A DNA stretch of 64,000 nt from positions 248,001 through 312,000 of the forward strand of contig CAWKHX010000015.1 of assembly GCA_963849605.1 (NCBI GenBank). The letters run 5' to 3'. The position numbers and the translations under genes were made by a program. The stretch comes from DASPHG01 sp963849605 (lineage in GTDB: Bacteria; Actinomycetota; Thermoleophilia; Solirubrobacterales; Thermoleophilaceae). The notes below the pieces were generated by a model. The model was not told where the DNA came from, did not search any database, and saw only the letters and a program-made list of their open reading frames with translations. Positions 32,231 to 41,269 of the stretch are shown here, one piece after another (within the stretch, counting starts at the first letter, position 1; each line of letters opens with the position of its first letter).

Positions 32231-35200
32231 CGCTTCTCGACGCTGATCCGGAGCTCGCGGCCCTCGATCGTCGCGGGCTCGCCTTCCGCGCCGTCCGTCT
32301 CGAGCGACGTCGCGAGCGTCTCCGCGGACACGTAGGCCTCGTGCGCGCGGACGGCCGCGAGCAGGTCCTCGTCCCCGCCGAGGCGCAGCGCGATCCGGTC
32401 CTCGACGTTCAGGCCGGCGCTCTTGCGCGCGGCCTGCACGGCGTGCACGACCTCGCGCGCAAGGCCCTCACGGCGCAGCTCGTCGGTCAGCTCCAGGTTG
32501 AGCGCCACGGCGTGCGTGCCGGCGCGCTCCACCTGATAGCCCTCGAGCGGCTGGAGCACCATCTGCACGTCGTCGGGGCCGAGCGTGTGCTCCTCGCCGT
32601 CGACCGAGAGCCCGACGGGGGCGCCGTCGCGCAGCCGCTCCGCCACCTGCGCGGCGTCGAGTGCGGCAACCGCGGCCGCCACCCGCGGCATGTGCTTGCC
32701 GAAACGGGGCCCGAGCGAGCGGTAGTTCGGCTTGAGCTCCCACTCGCCGAGCTCCTCGGCCTCGTCGACGAAGCGAAGCTCCTTGACGTTCAGCTCGTCC
32801 CGGACGAGGTCTCCGAAGCGCTCGATCGCCGCGCGCTCCCTTTCGCCCGCGACGATGATCGCCTCCGCAAGCGGCTGGCGGACCTTCAGCTTCCCGTGTG
32901 CGCGACCGGCGCGACCCAGCTCCACGGCATCTCGTGCGACCTGCATCTCCCACTCGAGCTCCGTGTCGCGCTCGCCCGGCGCCGGAAAGTCGCACAGGTG
33001 GACCGATGGCTCGCTGCCGTCGAGGTTGTCGTAAATCTCGTCTGCGATGAACGGCGTGAGGGGAGCGAGAAGCTTCGACACGGTCACGAGGCACTCACGC
33101 AGTGTCCAAAACGCACCGGGATCGCCGTCCCAGAACCGCCGGCGCGAGCGGCGGACGTACCAGTTCGAGAGATCGTCCACGTACTGCGCGACCGCGCGGC
33201 CGGCGGCGGTCGTGTCGTAGTCCTCCATGCGCTCGATGACGACCTCCGTCGTCGCGTGGAGTCGCGACAGCGCCCAGCGGTCGAGGTCCGTCGGCTCCGC
33301 GGCGGCCGCGGGCTCCACGTCGTTCACATTGGCGTAGAGGGCGTAGAAGCCGTAGGTGTTCCAGAGCGTCAGCATGAACTGGCGCACCGACTCGCCGACC
33401 GTCTCGACCGAGAACCGGTAGCCGTCCCACGGCTGCTTCGAGGTGAAGTAGTACCAGCGGAAGGCGTCCGCCCCGTGGAGGTCCAAGACGTCCCACGGGT
33501 TCACGATGTTGCCGCGCGACTTCGACATCTTCTGGCCCTCTGGATCGAGGATCAGCCCGAGGCACAGCACGGTCTCGTACGACGAGCGGCCGAACAGCAT
33601 CGTGGAGATCGCGAGCAGCGAGTAGAACCAGCCGCGCGTCTGGTCGAGCGCCTCGCAGATGTAGTCGGCGGGGAAGCGCTGCTCGAAGACGTCCTGGTTC
33701 TCGAAGGGCGCGTGCCACTGCGCGAACGGCATCGACCCCGAGTCCCACCACACGTCGATCAGCTCCGGCACGCGGCGCATCTCGGCGCCGCAGTCGGGAC
33801 ACGCGAACGTGACCTCGTCGACGTAGGGCCTGTGCATGTCCTCGGGCGGCTCGGCGCCCAGCTCGCTCAGCTCCGCGCGCGACCCGACGCAGTGCACGTG
33901 CTCTCCGTCGGCCGTGCAGCGCCACACGGGCAGCGGCGTGCCCCAGTAGCGGTCCCTTGACAGCGCCCAGTCGACGTTGCCCTCGAGCCACTTGCCCATG
34001 CGGCCGTGCTTGATGTGGTCCGGGTGCCAGTTGATCGCCTCGTTGTTCGCGAGCAGCTCGTCCCTGACGGCGGTGGTCTTCACGTACCACGAGCGCTTGG
34101 CGTAGTAGATGAGCGGCGTGTCGCAGCGCCAGCAGTGCGGATACGAGTGCAGGTAGCGCTCGGACCGGAACACGCGCCCGCGCTCGTCGAGCGCCTCGAT
34201 CACGCGCGCGTCGGCAGCGCGCACGTGGACGCCCGCGAACTCGCCCATGCGGTCGTCGAAGGTGCCGTCCGGGCGCACCGGGTTGTGGACGGTCACGCCG
34301 TTCTCGACGGCGACCCGGAAGTCGTCCTCCCCGAAGGCCGCGCCCGTGTGGACCACGCCCGTGCCGTCTTCCAGGCTGACGAAGTCGCCCGCCAGCACGG
34401 TGTGGCCGCGCTCGCCGTAGTCGGTCAGGTAGTCGAACGGGGGCTCGTAGCGCATCCCGAGCAGCTCCTCGCCCTTCATCTCCGCGACCGTCTCGTACCC
34501 CTCGCCCAGCACGCGCTCGGCGAGCGCCTTCGCGAGGATCAGCTCCTCGCCGTCACGGCGGGCGCGCACGTAGTCGGCGGCGGGATCGACCACGAGCGCC
34601 GCATGCGGCAGGAGCGTCCATGGCATCGTGGTCCACGCGAGGAACGACACGCCCTGCTGCCCCTCGATCGGGAAGCGGACGTAGAGCGACGGGTCCTCGA
34701 CCTCGTGGTAGCCGAGCGAGACCTCGTGTGAGGACAGCCCCGTCCCGCAGCGGGTGCAGTACGGGACTACCTTGTTCCCCTCGTACAGGAGGCCCTTCTT
34801 CCACACCTCCTTGAGCGACCACCAGACTGACTCGACGTAGTCGTTCTCGAGCGTGAAGTACGCGTCGTCGGTGTCGACCCAGAACGCGATCCGCTCCGTC
34901 AGCCTGGCCCACTCGTCGATGTATTCGAGCACCGACTCGCGGCACTGCTTGTTGAACTCGGCGACCCCGTAGCGCTCGATGTCGTCCTTGTGGTGGAAGC
35001 CGAGCTTGCGCTCGATCTGCAGCTCGACGGGCAGACCGTGGCAGTCCCACCCGCCCTTGCGGTGGACCTGGTGGCCGCGCATCGTCTTGAAGCGGGGAAA
35101 AACGTCCTTGAACACCCGGCTGAGCACGTGGTGGGAGCCGGGCGGGCCGTTCGCCGTCGGGGGGCCCTCGTAGAAGACGAACTCGGGGCTCCCCTCCCGC

Positions 35201-35307
35201 CGCCGCACCGACTCGTGGAAGACGTCCCGCTCGCGCCAGCGCTCGAGGATCTGCAGCTCGAGCTCTGGAAACGACTGGGAGGGGTCAACCGACCGGTAGT
35301 GGGCCAC
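32227..35307 (-). CDS. ileS: isoleucyl-tRNA synthetase
   Basis: 1026 residues. The class I signatures are PPTANGPPGSHHVLSRVFKD (HIGH region, in the form GSHH) and GQKMSKSRGNIVNPWDVLD (KMSKS). The editing (CP1) domain, WTTMPWTLLPHAALVV, and the anticodon-binding domain (NWYVRRSRRRFWDGD) are present. The overall pattern suits the longer, eukaryote-like IleS2 type, some members of which tolerate mupirocin; that subtype call is from memory. GTG start with TAGAAT 9 nt upstream. There is no room for a T-box leader, since only 27 nt separate it from the divergent epimerase. Confidence 0.95.
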   Translation of the reverse strand: MAHYRSVDPSQSFPELELQILERWRERDVFHESVRRREGSPEFVFYEGPPTANGPPGSHHVLSRVFKDVFPRFKTMRGHQVHRKGGWDCHGLPVELQIERKLGFHHKDDIERYGVAEFNKQCRESVLEYIDEWARLTERIAFWVDTDDAYFTLENDYVESVWWSLKEVWKKGLLYEGNKVVPYCTRCGTGLSSHEVSLGYHEVEDPSLYVRFPIEGQQGVSFLAWTTMPWTLLPHAALVVDPAADYVRARRDGEELILAKALAERVLGEGYETVAEMKGEELLGMRYEPPFDYLTDYGERGHTVLAGDFVSLEDGTGVVHTGAAFGEDDFRVAVENGVTVHNPVRPDGTFDDRMGEFAGVHVRAADARVIEALDERGRVFRSERYLHSYPHCWRCDTPLIYYAKRSWYVKTTAVRDELLANNEAINWHPDHIKHGRMGKWLEGNVDWALSRDRYWGTPLPVWRCTADGEHVHCVGSRAELSELGAEPPEDMHRPYVDEVTFACPDCGAEMRRVPELIDVWWDSGSMPFAQWHAPFENQDVFEQRFPADYICEALDQTRGWFYSLLAISTMLFGRSSYETVLCLGLILDPEGQKMSKSRGNIVNPWDVLDLHGADAFRWYYFTSKQPWDGYRFSVETVGESVRQFMLTLWNTYGFYALYANVNDVEPAAAAEPTDLDRWALSRLHATTEVVIERMEDYDTTAAGRAVAQYVDDLSNWYVRRSRRRFWDGDPGAFWTLRECLVTVSKLLAPLTPFIADEIYDNLDGSEPSVHLCDFPAPGERDTELEWEMQVARDAVELGRAGRAHGKLKVRQPLAEAIIVAGERERAAIERFGDLVRDELNVKELRFVDEAEELGEWELKPNYRSLGPRFGKHMPRVAAAVAALDAAQVAERLRDGAPVGLSVDGEEHTLGPDDVQMVLQPLEGYQVERAGTHAVALNLELTDELRREGLAREVVHAVQAARKSAGLNVEDRIALRLGGDEDLLAAVRAHEAYVSAETLATSLETDGAEGEPATIEGRELRISVEKR

Positions 35308-35316
35308 GAGGCGCGG

Positions 35317-35326
35317 ATTCTAGGAT
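35317..35326. promoter_or_regulatory. overlapping divergent -10 boxes, ileS and epimerase
   Basis: ATTCTAGGAT contains TAGGAT on the plus strand (8 nt before ATG 35335) and TAGAAT on the minus strand (9 nt before GTG 35307), sharing two bases. Confidence 0.4.
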
Positions 35327-35334
35327 CAGCATCG

Positions 35335-36282
35335 ATGAGCGCTGTTGCGGTCACCGGTGCGGCCGGCTTTATCGGCACCGCGATGTGCCGGCGGCTGGTG
35401 GCCGAGGGGCACGATGTGATCGGTGTCGACGTCGATGCCGGCGCCGCCGCGCGCGTCGCGGAGACCGGCGCGCAGTTCCGCCCGGCCGACGTGACCGACC
35501 GCGGTGCCGTGCGCGGAGCGCTCGCGGGCGCGGACCTGGTGGTCCACACCGCCGCGCTCCTGCCGGGACCCGCGGGCATCGGCATGGCGGACTCGATTCG
35601 CGTGAACGTCGGCGGGACGGAGAACGTGTGCGTCGCGGCCCGGGACGCCGGCGCCACGCGTGTGGTGCACCTGTCGTCGGTCGCCGCATGGGGATACGAC
35701 TTCAAGACCGACATCACCGAGGACGAGCCGCTGGCGACCCACTCGCCGCATCCCTACATCGCGACGAAGGCCGCCTCGGAGCTCGTCGCGCGCAAGCACG
35801 GCGCGACCGTCGTCAAACCGGGCGACGTCTACGGGCCGGCGTCGCAGCCGTGGGCGGTGATCCCGTTCGAGCTGATGAAGTCGGGCCGCGCGGTGCTTCC
35901 GATGAAGGGTCGCGGGATCATCACGCTCGTCTACGTCGACGACCTGGTCGACTGCGTCTACCGCGCGCTCACGCTGCCCGAGGGCGAGCGCGGTGTCTTC
36001 ACCGCGTGGGACGGCAGTCCGGTGACGGCGAAGGACTTCTTCGACCACTACGCGCGGATGCTCGGGAAGAGGGGCATCCGGACGGCGCCGGCCGCGCTCC
36101 TGCGGCCGCTCATGCGTGTGACGCCCGGGGTCGATCCCGACGACCTGATCTTCCTCATGCGCCGCGCGACCTATCCGAACGCCCGCGCCCGCGAGGTGCT
36201 CGGATGGCAGCCACGCGTCACACTCGAGGAAGGCATGGCGCGCACAGAGGACTGGCTGAGGGAAGCGGGGCTGCTCGAGTGA
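35335..36282 (+). CDS. NAD-dependent epimerase/dehydratase family protein
   Basis: 315 residues of the extended SDR family. The NAD loop TGAAGFIGTAMCRRL is at residues ~7-21 and the first acidic residue after beta-2 is in VIGVDVDAG. HLSSVAAWG, YIATKAASE (YxxxK) and VVKPGDVYGP follow. The substrate is unknown; 3-beta-hydroxysteroid-dehydrogenase-like and nucleotide-sugar members look alike at this level. It shares one base with the DAHP synthase start (TGATG), so the two are co-translated, although no metabolic link is evident. Confidence 0.8.
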   Translation: MSAVAVTGAAGFIGTAMCRRLVAEGHDVIGVDVDAGAAARVAETGAQFRPADVTDRGAVRGALAGADLVVHTAALLPGPAGIGMADSIRVNVGGTENVCVAARDAGATRVVHLSSVAAWGYDFKTDITEDEPLATHSPHPYIATKAASELVARKHGATVVKPGDVYGPASQPWAVIPFELMKSGRAVLPMKGRGIITLVYVDDLVDCVYRALTLPEGERGVFTAWDGSPVTAKDFFDHYARMLGKRGIRTAPAALLRPLMRVTPGVDPDDLIFLMRRATYPNARAREVLGWQPRVTLEEGMARTEDWLREAGLLE

Positions 36283-37301
36283 TGGTCGTGATGACACCCC
36301 AGGCGACCGAGACGGAGATCGCCGCCGTGGTCGAGAAGCTCGAGGCGCGGGGCGTCCACGCGAAGGTGATGCCGGGCGAGCTGACCACGGCGATCGGCGC
36401 GATCGGCGACCCCGAGGGTGTCCGCGAGATGGGCCTCGAGGGCATGCCCGGCGTCGACCAGGTGATCCCGATCTCGCGCCCCTACAAGCTGGCGTCGAGC
36501 GAGCTGTCGCACTCCCAGCCGACGACGTTCGAGGTGGACGGCCGGCGCGTGGGGGGCGGCCAGACGTTCTGCCTGATCGCCGGCCCGTGCACCGTCGAGA
36601 CCCGTGAGCAGACCCTCGCTGTGGCCGACGCCGTGAGCAAGGGGAACGCGTCGATGATGCGCGGCGGCGCGTTCAAGCCGCGCACGTCGCCGTTCGCGTT
36701 TCAGGGCCTCGGGCTCGACGCGCTCGAGATCCTCAGGGAGGCGCGCGAGGCCACCGGCCTCCCGGTCGTCACGGAGCTGACCGACGTGGCGAACGCGGAG
36801 GCGCTTGCCGAGGTCGCCGACGTGATCCAGGTCGGCGCGCGCAACATGCAGAACTACCGGCTGCTCGAGGTGGTCGGGAAGCTCGGCAAGCCGGTGCTCC
36901 TGAAGCGCGGGCTCTCGTCCACCGTCGACGAGCTGCTGCAGGCGGCCGACTACATCCTCAAGGAGGGGAACGACCAGCTGATGCTGTGCGAGCGCGGCAT
37001 CCGCACCTTCGAGACCGCCACCCGCTTCACGCTGGACCTGGCGGGCGTGGCGTACCTGAAGCTGCACACCCACCTGCCGGTGATCGTCGATCCGTCGCAT
37101 GCCGCCGGCGACCGGCGCCTGGTCGAGCCGCTGTCGCGCGCCGCGGCGGCGATCGGGGCGGACGGGATCATCGTCGAGGTAGCCGAGGACCCGGACGCCG
37201 CGCTCTGCGACGGCCCGCAGCAGCTCTACGCGCGCGACTTCGGCCGCTTCTCGCAGGCGGTCGCCGCCCACGCCGCGCTGCTCGACAAGCGCCTAGCCTG
37301 A
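36282..37301 (+). CDS. aroF: 3-deoxy-7-phosphoheptulonate (DAHP) synthase, type I-beta
   Basis: 339 residues: an N-terminal ferredoxin-like regulatory domain (~1-70) of the Thermotoga type, then the TIM barrel with LIAGPCTVET, MMRGGAFKPRTSPFAFQGLG, LLKRGLSST, LCERGIRTFE and HLPVIVDPSHAAGDR. It condenses phosphoenolpyruvate and erythrose-4-phosphate in the first step of the shikimate pathway. The regulatory domain usually mediates Tyr or Phe inhibition. A second in-frame ATG at 36291 is possible. The 3' end overlaps the convergent SGNH gene by 9 nt. Confidence 0.95.
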   Translation: MVVMTPQATETEIAAVVEKLEARGVHAKVMPGELTTAIGAIGDPEGVREMGLEGMPGVDQVIPISRPYKLASSELSHSQPTTFEVDGRRVGGGQTFCLIAGPCTVETREQTLAVADAVSKGNASMMRGGAFKPRTSPFAFQGLGLDALEILREAREATGLPVVTELTDVANAEALAEVADVIQVGARNMQNYRLLEVVGKLGKPVLLKRGLSSTVDELLQAADYILKEGNDQLMLCERGIRTFETATRFTLDLAGVAYLKLHTHLPVIVDPSHAAGDRRLVEPLSRAAAAIGADGIIVEVAEDPDAALCDGPQQLYARDFGRFSQAVAAHAALLDKRLA

Positions 37302-37892
37302 GGGGCCGTTCGCCCAGCGGAGCGAGCGCCTGATAAAGCGCACGTAGTTCGTGACTCCTGTGTACGTCAAGTGAACCCCATCACCGCCGAACCAGCTGCC
37401 TTGGCCGGCGCTGAACCTGACCCAGTCGAGCAGCTTGATCCTGCGCGGGTGGGCGCGCGCGGCGGCGCGGATGCGGTGCGCGTCGCCGCCGTAGCTGCCG
37501 CCACCGGGCTCGCGGGGGGTGACGATCACGAGCAAGTGGTTCTTCCCGAGCATCCGGCGCGTGTGGCCGATGTCGTCGCGGGTGATGTACCAGTTCGTCC
37601 CGAGCGCCATGACGACGAGGTGAGGCAGGCGATGAAGGCGCTTCTTGCGCCGAATGATCGCCTCGCCCTGGCGCCACTGGCGACAGCCCTGCGCGTTCAC
37701 GTTGTAGCCCTGGCGGGCGAGCGAATCGACGGCGAGGAGCATCACCGAGTCGCCGATCGCGAGGGGCGCCGGCCCCTTCGAGACGTTTCGCTTCGCCTGT
37801 GCGGTCTGGACGTAGCCACAGCCCGCATGCGCGGTCGCGGGGACCGCCACCAGAACACAGGCGGCGGACACGATCGGGGCAAGGCGTCGCAT
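37293..37892 (-). CDS. secreted SGNH-hydrolase-like protein
   Basis: 199 residues with a signal peptide ending TAHAG. The SGNH blocks are recognisable: AIGDSVMLLA (block I, nucleophile Ser in GDS), VVMALGTNW (block III, Asn) and GGDGVHLTYTG (block V, Asp-x-x-His). It is short for the family. Beside an MBOAT gene, a role in adding or removing acyl groups on an exported polymer is likely. Divergent from the MBOAT gene with a 17-nt gap. Confidence 0.78.
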   Translation of the reverse strand: MRRLAPIVSAACVLVAVPATAHAGCGYVQTAQAKRNVSKGPAPLAIGDSVMLLAVDSLARQGYNVNAQGCRQWRQGEAIIRRKKRLHRLPHLVVMALGTNWYITRDDIGHTRRMLGKNHLLVIVTPREPGGGSYGGDAHRIRAAARAHPRRIKLLDWVRFSAGQGSWFGGDGVHLTYTGVTNYVRFIRRSLRWANGPSG

Positions 37893-37909
37893 CGGCGGGG
37901 GGAAGCCTA

Positions 37910-39304
37910 ATGCTCTTCCCCACCGTCGAGTTCGCCGTCTACTTCCCGATCATCCTCGCGATCTCGTGGGCGCTCATGCCGCACCTGCAGTGGTGGAAGA
38001 TCTTCATCGTCGTAGCGAGCTACGTCTTCTACGGCACCGCCAACTGGAAGTTCTGCTTCCTGCTTGCGGGCGTCACGCTCGGCAACCACCTGTTCGCGCG
38101 GCTGATCGCGCGCACCCCCGACCAGAAGCGCAAGAAGCAGTTCCTCGCCGCCGGAGTGGGCCTCGACCTCGCGGTGCTCGGGGCCTTCAAGTACTACGGG
38201 TTCTTCGTCGAGGACGTCGACCGCGTCTTCGATTCGACCGGGCTCGGCCTGCCGCTGCCGCTGCTCACGATCGCCCTTCCGATCGGGATCAGCTTCTTCA
38301 CGTTCCAGGCGATCACCTACGTGGTCGACACCTACCGCGGCCACGCGAAGCCCGCCCGGCTGCTCGACGTGGCCGTGTACCTCAGCTTCTTCTCGCACCT
38401 CGTCGCCGGGCCGATTGTCCGCGCGTCGGAATTTCTGCCGCAGATCGAGAAGCCGCGCGATCCGAACAACGTCGCGGTCGGGGCGGGCATCTTCCTGATC
38501 GCCGTCGGGCTCATCAAGAAGGTGGCGATCGCCGACTTCCTGGCGCGAGAGGTGGTCGATCCCGTGTTCGCGGTGCCCCAGGCCTTCAGCGCGCCCGACG
38601 TGATCTTCGGCGCCTACGCCTACGCGGCGCAGATCTACTGCGACTTCTCGGGCTACACGGACATGGCCATCGGCCTCGCGCTCTTGATGGGGATCGTCTT
38701 CCCGCAGAACTTCAACCGGCCGTACCGGTCGCGCAGCATCAGCGAGTTCTGGCGGCGCTGGCACATGACGCTGTCGCGTTTCCTGCGCGACTACCTCTAC
38801 ATCCCACTCGGCGGCAACCGAGGCGGCCGGCTCCGAACGGCGCGGAACCTGATGATCACCATGCTGCTCGGAGGGCTGTGGCACGGCGCGGGGTGGGGGT
38901 TCGTCCTGTGGGGTGGCATCCACGGGACCGCGCTCGTGGTCGAGCACCAGCTGCGCGGCCGCAACGACGTCCTGCCGAGCTGGCTGAAGTGGTTCATCAC
39001 CTTCCACATAGTCGTGCTGGCGTGGATCGTCTTCCGGGCAGCCGACCTGGGCGTTGCGGGCGAGCTCTTCTCACAGCTGACGGACTGGAGTGCGGCCACC
39101 CAGATCACGTGGACCGCCGCCATCGTCGTCGTCGCCACGATCGGATTCCAGCTCCTGCCGGAGCGCGAGACCGGCGAGCTGCGGCTCCGGGTCGAACGGC
39201 TGCATCCCGCCGCGATGGGCGCGGCGCTGGCCGGGGTCGTCATGTTCGTCGCCGCTACGGTGCCGACGCAGGGAGTGCCCCCTTTCATCTACTTCGCCTT
39301 CTGA
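37910..39304 (+). CDS. MBOAT-family O-acyltransferase (AlgI/PatA type)
   Basis: 464 residues, about eleven membrane segments. FPTVEFAVYF at the N-terminus, LVAGPIVRASEFLPQI, SGYTDMAIGLALLMGI, FNRPYRS, EFWRRWHMTLSRFLRDYLY and LLGGLWHGAGW (catalytic His) are diagnostic of AlgI-like proteins. They pass acyl, usually acetyl, groups across the membrane to an SGNH-type partner that acylates a polysaccharide. The ATG is preceded by a G-rich Shine-Dalgarno. The next gene, 1 nt away, is a membrane-anchored SGNH protein. Confidence 0.93.
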   Translation: MLFPTVEFAVYFPIILAISWALMPHLQWWKIFIVVASYVFYGTANWKFCFLLAGVTLGNHLFARLIARTPDQKRKKQFLAAGVGLDLAVLGAFKYYGFFVEDVDRVFDSTGLGLPLPLLTIALPIGISFFTFQAITYVVDTYRGHAKPARLLDVAVYLSFFSHLVAGPIVRASEFLPQIEKPRDPNNVAVGAGIFLIAVGLIKKVAIADFLAREVVDPVFAVPQAFSAPDVIFGAYAYAAQIYCDFSGYTDMAIGLALLMGIVFPQNFNRPYRSRSISEFWRRWHMTLSRFLRDYLYIPLGGNRGGRLRTARNLMITMLLGGLWHGAGWGFVLWGGIHGTALVVEHQLRGRNDVLPSWLKWFITFHIVVLAWIVFRAADLGVAGELFSQLTDWSAATQITWTAAIVVVATIGFQLLPERETGELRLRVERLHPAAMGAALAGVVMFVAATVPTQGVPPFIYFAF

Positions 39305-39305
39305 C

Positions 39306-40337
39306 GTGACGAACGTACGGACACCCGAGCCCCCGAAGCCCCCGCGCGAGCCGCGGCGGTTCACCGCGCGCGAAGCGATCATTGCGATCTTCGTCACGGC
39401 GCTGATCCTGCTGGTCGTCGAGGGGCCATCGATCCGCAACGGCGGCGAGCGCATGGACGACGGGCTGTGGCGGACCGTGGTGCTCGCGATCGGCAAGCCG
39501 GCGGACGCGTTCGGCGACGTCGTACCGCTGCCGGAAGTAGGGGACGAGCTGACGAGCTGGCTGTCGCCGGACGACGACAGCGGCGGGCCGGGCTCGTTCG
39601 ACGCCCTCGCTCAGGAGGCCACGGGGAGCGCGCGGCTCGCACCGATCACGCCGGACTACTTCGACCCGCACACGTTCGGTGAGGACCCGCCGGCGCCGCG
39701 CGCGCTCGACAAGGTGCTCGTGACCGGGGACTCGATGTCGATGCCGCTCGACGCGGCGATCGCACGCCGGCTCGAGGGCGACGGGATCGAGGTCGTGCGC
39801 GACCCGCAAGTGGGCACGGGGATCTCGGCGGCACAGGTCGGCGACTGGGGCGCGATCTCGGTCAGGCAGGCGCGCGAGGAACAGCCCGAGGCGATCGTGA
39901 TCTTCATCGGCGCGAACGAGGGCTTCCCGATGGACGCGCCCGGCGGCGGCCAGGTGGAGTGCTGCGACGCGGACTGGGCCGCCGTTTACGCCTCACGCGT
40001 GCGGCGGATGATGGACACCTACCGCCAGGGCGGCGAGGCGCGCGTTTACTGGCTGACGCTGCCGATGCCGCGCGACGATGACCGGCAGGAGGTCGCCCGC
40101 GTCGTGAACGAGGCGATCGCTGTCGGCGCCCAGCCGTACCGGATCCACGTGCGGGTGCTCGACATGGTCCAGCTCTTCACCCCCGGTGGCGAGTACCGCG
40201 ACTCGATGGACGTCGACGGCAGCGAGAAGATCGTCCGCGAGTCGGACGGCGTCCACCTGAACGAAGAGGGCGCCGAGCTGGCCGCTGACACGGTGCTCGA
40301 CGCCCTCGCAGGGGACTTCGACGAACTAAACGACTAG
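39306..40337 (+). CDS. membrane-anchored SGNH/DUF459-like protein, MBOAT partner
   Basis: 343 residues. A Pro-rich cytosolic stretch and one membrane anchor (AIIAIFVTALILLVVEG, ~25-41) precede an extracellular SGNH domain: VLVTGDSMSMPLDAAI (block I), IVIFIGANEGF (block III) and ESDGVHLNEEGAELAA (block V, D-x-x-H). Such proteins take acyl groups from the MBOAT partner and place them on polysaccharide. GTG start 1 nt after the MBOAT stop. The stop shares CTAG with the convergent gene. Confidence 0.83.
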   Translation: MTNVRTPEPPKPPREPRRFTAREAIIAIFVTALILLVVEGPSIRNGGERMDDGLWRTVVLAIGKPADAFGDVVPLPEVGDELTSWLSPDDDSGGPGSFDALAQEATGSARLAPITPDYFDPHTFGEDPPAPRALDKVLVTGDSMSMPLDAAIARRLEGDGIEVVRDPQVGTGISAAQVGDWGAISVRQAREEQPEAIVIFIGANEGFPMDAPGGGQVECCDADWAAVYASRVRRMMDTYRQGGEARVYWLTLPMPRDDDRQEVARVVNEAIAVGAQPYRIHVRVLDMVQLFTPGGEYRDSMDVDGSEKIVRESDGVHLNEEGAELAADTVLDALAGDFDELND

Positions 40338-40708
40338 GTCCACTGGTTGTACTGGTGCTTCACGACCTTGCGGTTGTGCTTGCACTTGGTGACGCTGTAG
40401 TAGGAGCCGGCGCCACCGTCGCGGTTCTCTGAGCAGTGCCACGCGCCGAGGTCGGGGCAGCGGCCCTTCTTCCCCTCACGGCAAGCGTGGAACGCGCGTA
40501 CGCGCTCGCGGGCCTTGTTGCAGCCGACGTTCCGGGCGCGGATCCAGAGCACGTACGTCGTGCCGTAGCTCTGTGAGTCGCCGACAGAGCACGACTTCGC
40601 CGCCGTCGCGGTCGGGCCGCCTTCGGCCGCGGGGGCAGCAGCCGGGGCGGCTGCGACGAGGAGCCCGGCCACGACAGCCAGGACAGCAAGACGAGAAAAG
40701 CGAGACAT
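40334..40708 (-). CDS. small Cys-rich exported protein
   Basis: 124 residues: a signal peptide (MSRFSRLAVLAVVAGLLVAA, cleavage after an Ala-rich stretch), then a basic ~95-residue domain with six Cys (SCSVGD, GCNKAR, ACREG, RCPDL, HCSEN, KCKHN), an even number that suits three disulfides. No family recognised. GGGAGG lies 13 nt before the ATG, a long spacing. Convergent with the SGNH gene, sharing CTAG. Confidence 0.72.
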   Translation of the reverse strand: MSRFSRLAVLAVVAGLLVAAAPAAAPAAEGGPTATAAKSCSVGDSQSYGTTYVLWIRARNVGCNKARERVRAFHACREGKKGRCPDLGAWHCSENRDGGAGSYYSVTKCKHNRKVVKHQYNQWT

Positions 40709-40794
40709 TGGGTGTTGGAACCTCCCGGGAGAAATCGGTAAGAAGAGATCGGGACCCTAGACATACCCGGGAAGCCGAAGTTGCGCACCCCGGT

Positions 40795-41229
40795 TTAGGC
40801 GGCGAGCTTGCGGCAGATGTCGGCCAGCGAGCGCTTCTCCTGCTCGTCGAGCGACGCGAAGGCCCTGCTCACGCGCGCCGAGTGGTCAGGGAAGAGGCTC
40901 TCGACCAGCTCGGCGCCAGTGGCGGTCAGCTCGATGATCAGCGAGCGCCGGTCCTGCAGTGAGCGCCGGCGGGTGACCATCTCGTGCTGCTCGAGCGTGA
41001 GCGTGACCTCGGTGGCGTTCGCCTTGCTCCAGTCGAGCCGGCGGCGGAGCGTGCGCAGCTCGAGGCTGCCGCCGGCGATCCGCAGCACGACCATCGCCGA
41101 GAAGCCGGCGGCTGAGATCCCGGCGCGCTCGAGCTCGGTGGCGATGGACCGGCGGACCGACGATTCCGCGCGCAGGAGCGCCTGCAGGGCGCGGTGGGCC
41201 AGCGGGTCGCCGACCTCGAGCGAGGACAT
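40795..41229 (-). CDS. MarR-family transcriptional regulator
   Basis: 144 residues. The winged-helix core (AAGFSAMVVLRIAGG, LRRRLDWSKANATEVTLTLE, and the wing MVTRRRSLQDRRSLIIELT with the conserved D-R-R) and flanking dimerisation helices match MarR proteins, which are usually repressors released by phenolic or oxidant ligands. A perfect 22-bp palindrome directly abuts its ATG, so autoregulation is likely. Downstream on the minus strand lies the small exported Cys-rich protein, 86 bp away, a possible target. Confidence 0.88.
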   Translation of the reverse strand: MSSLEVGDPLAHRALQALLRAESSVRRSIATELERAGISAAGFSAMVVLRIAGGSLELRTLRRRLDWSKANATEVTLTLEQHEMVTRRRSLQDRRSLIIELTATGAELVESLFPDHSARVSRAFASLDEQEKRSLADICRKLAA

Positions 41230-41251
41230 GGGCCGATCCTAGGATCGGCCC
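41230..41251. promoter_or_regulatory. 22-bp perfect palindrome at the marR start
   Basis: GGGCCGATCCT and its exact reverse complement, with no spacer, abutting ATG 41229. The minus strand reads TAGGAT, 6 nt, ATG, so the palindrome contains the presumed -10 box of a leaderless mRNA. A bound MarR dimer would block RNA polymerase. Confidence 0.65.
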
Positions 41252-41269
41252 CGGATGGCCGTTGGGGGG

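Noticed and set aside
31996..33960. 654-codon plus-strand open frame
   Set aside because: Overlaps trxA in another frame and is antisense to ileS; low-complexity Arg/Val/Leu composition.
35308..35334. T-box riboswitch for ileS
   Set aside because: Only 27 nt separate the divergent start codons, too short for any T-box.
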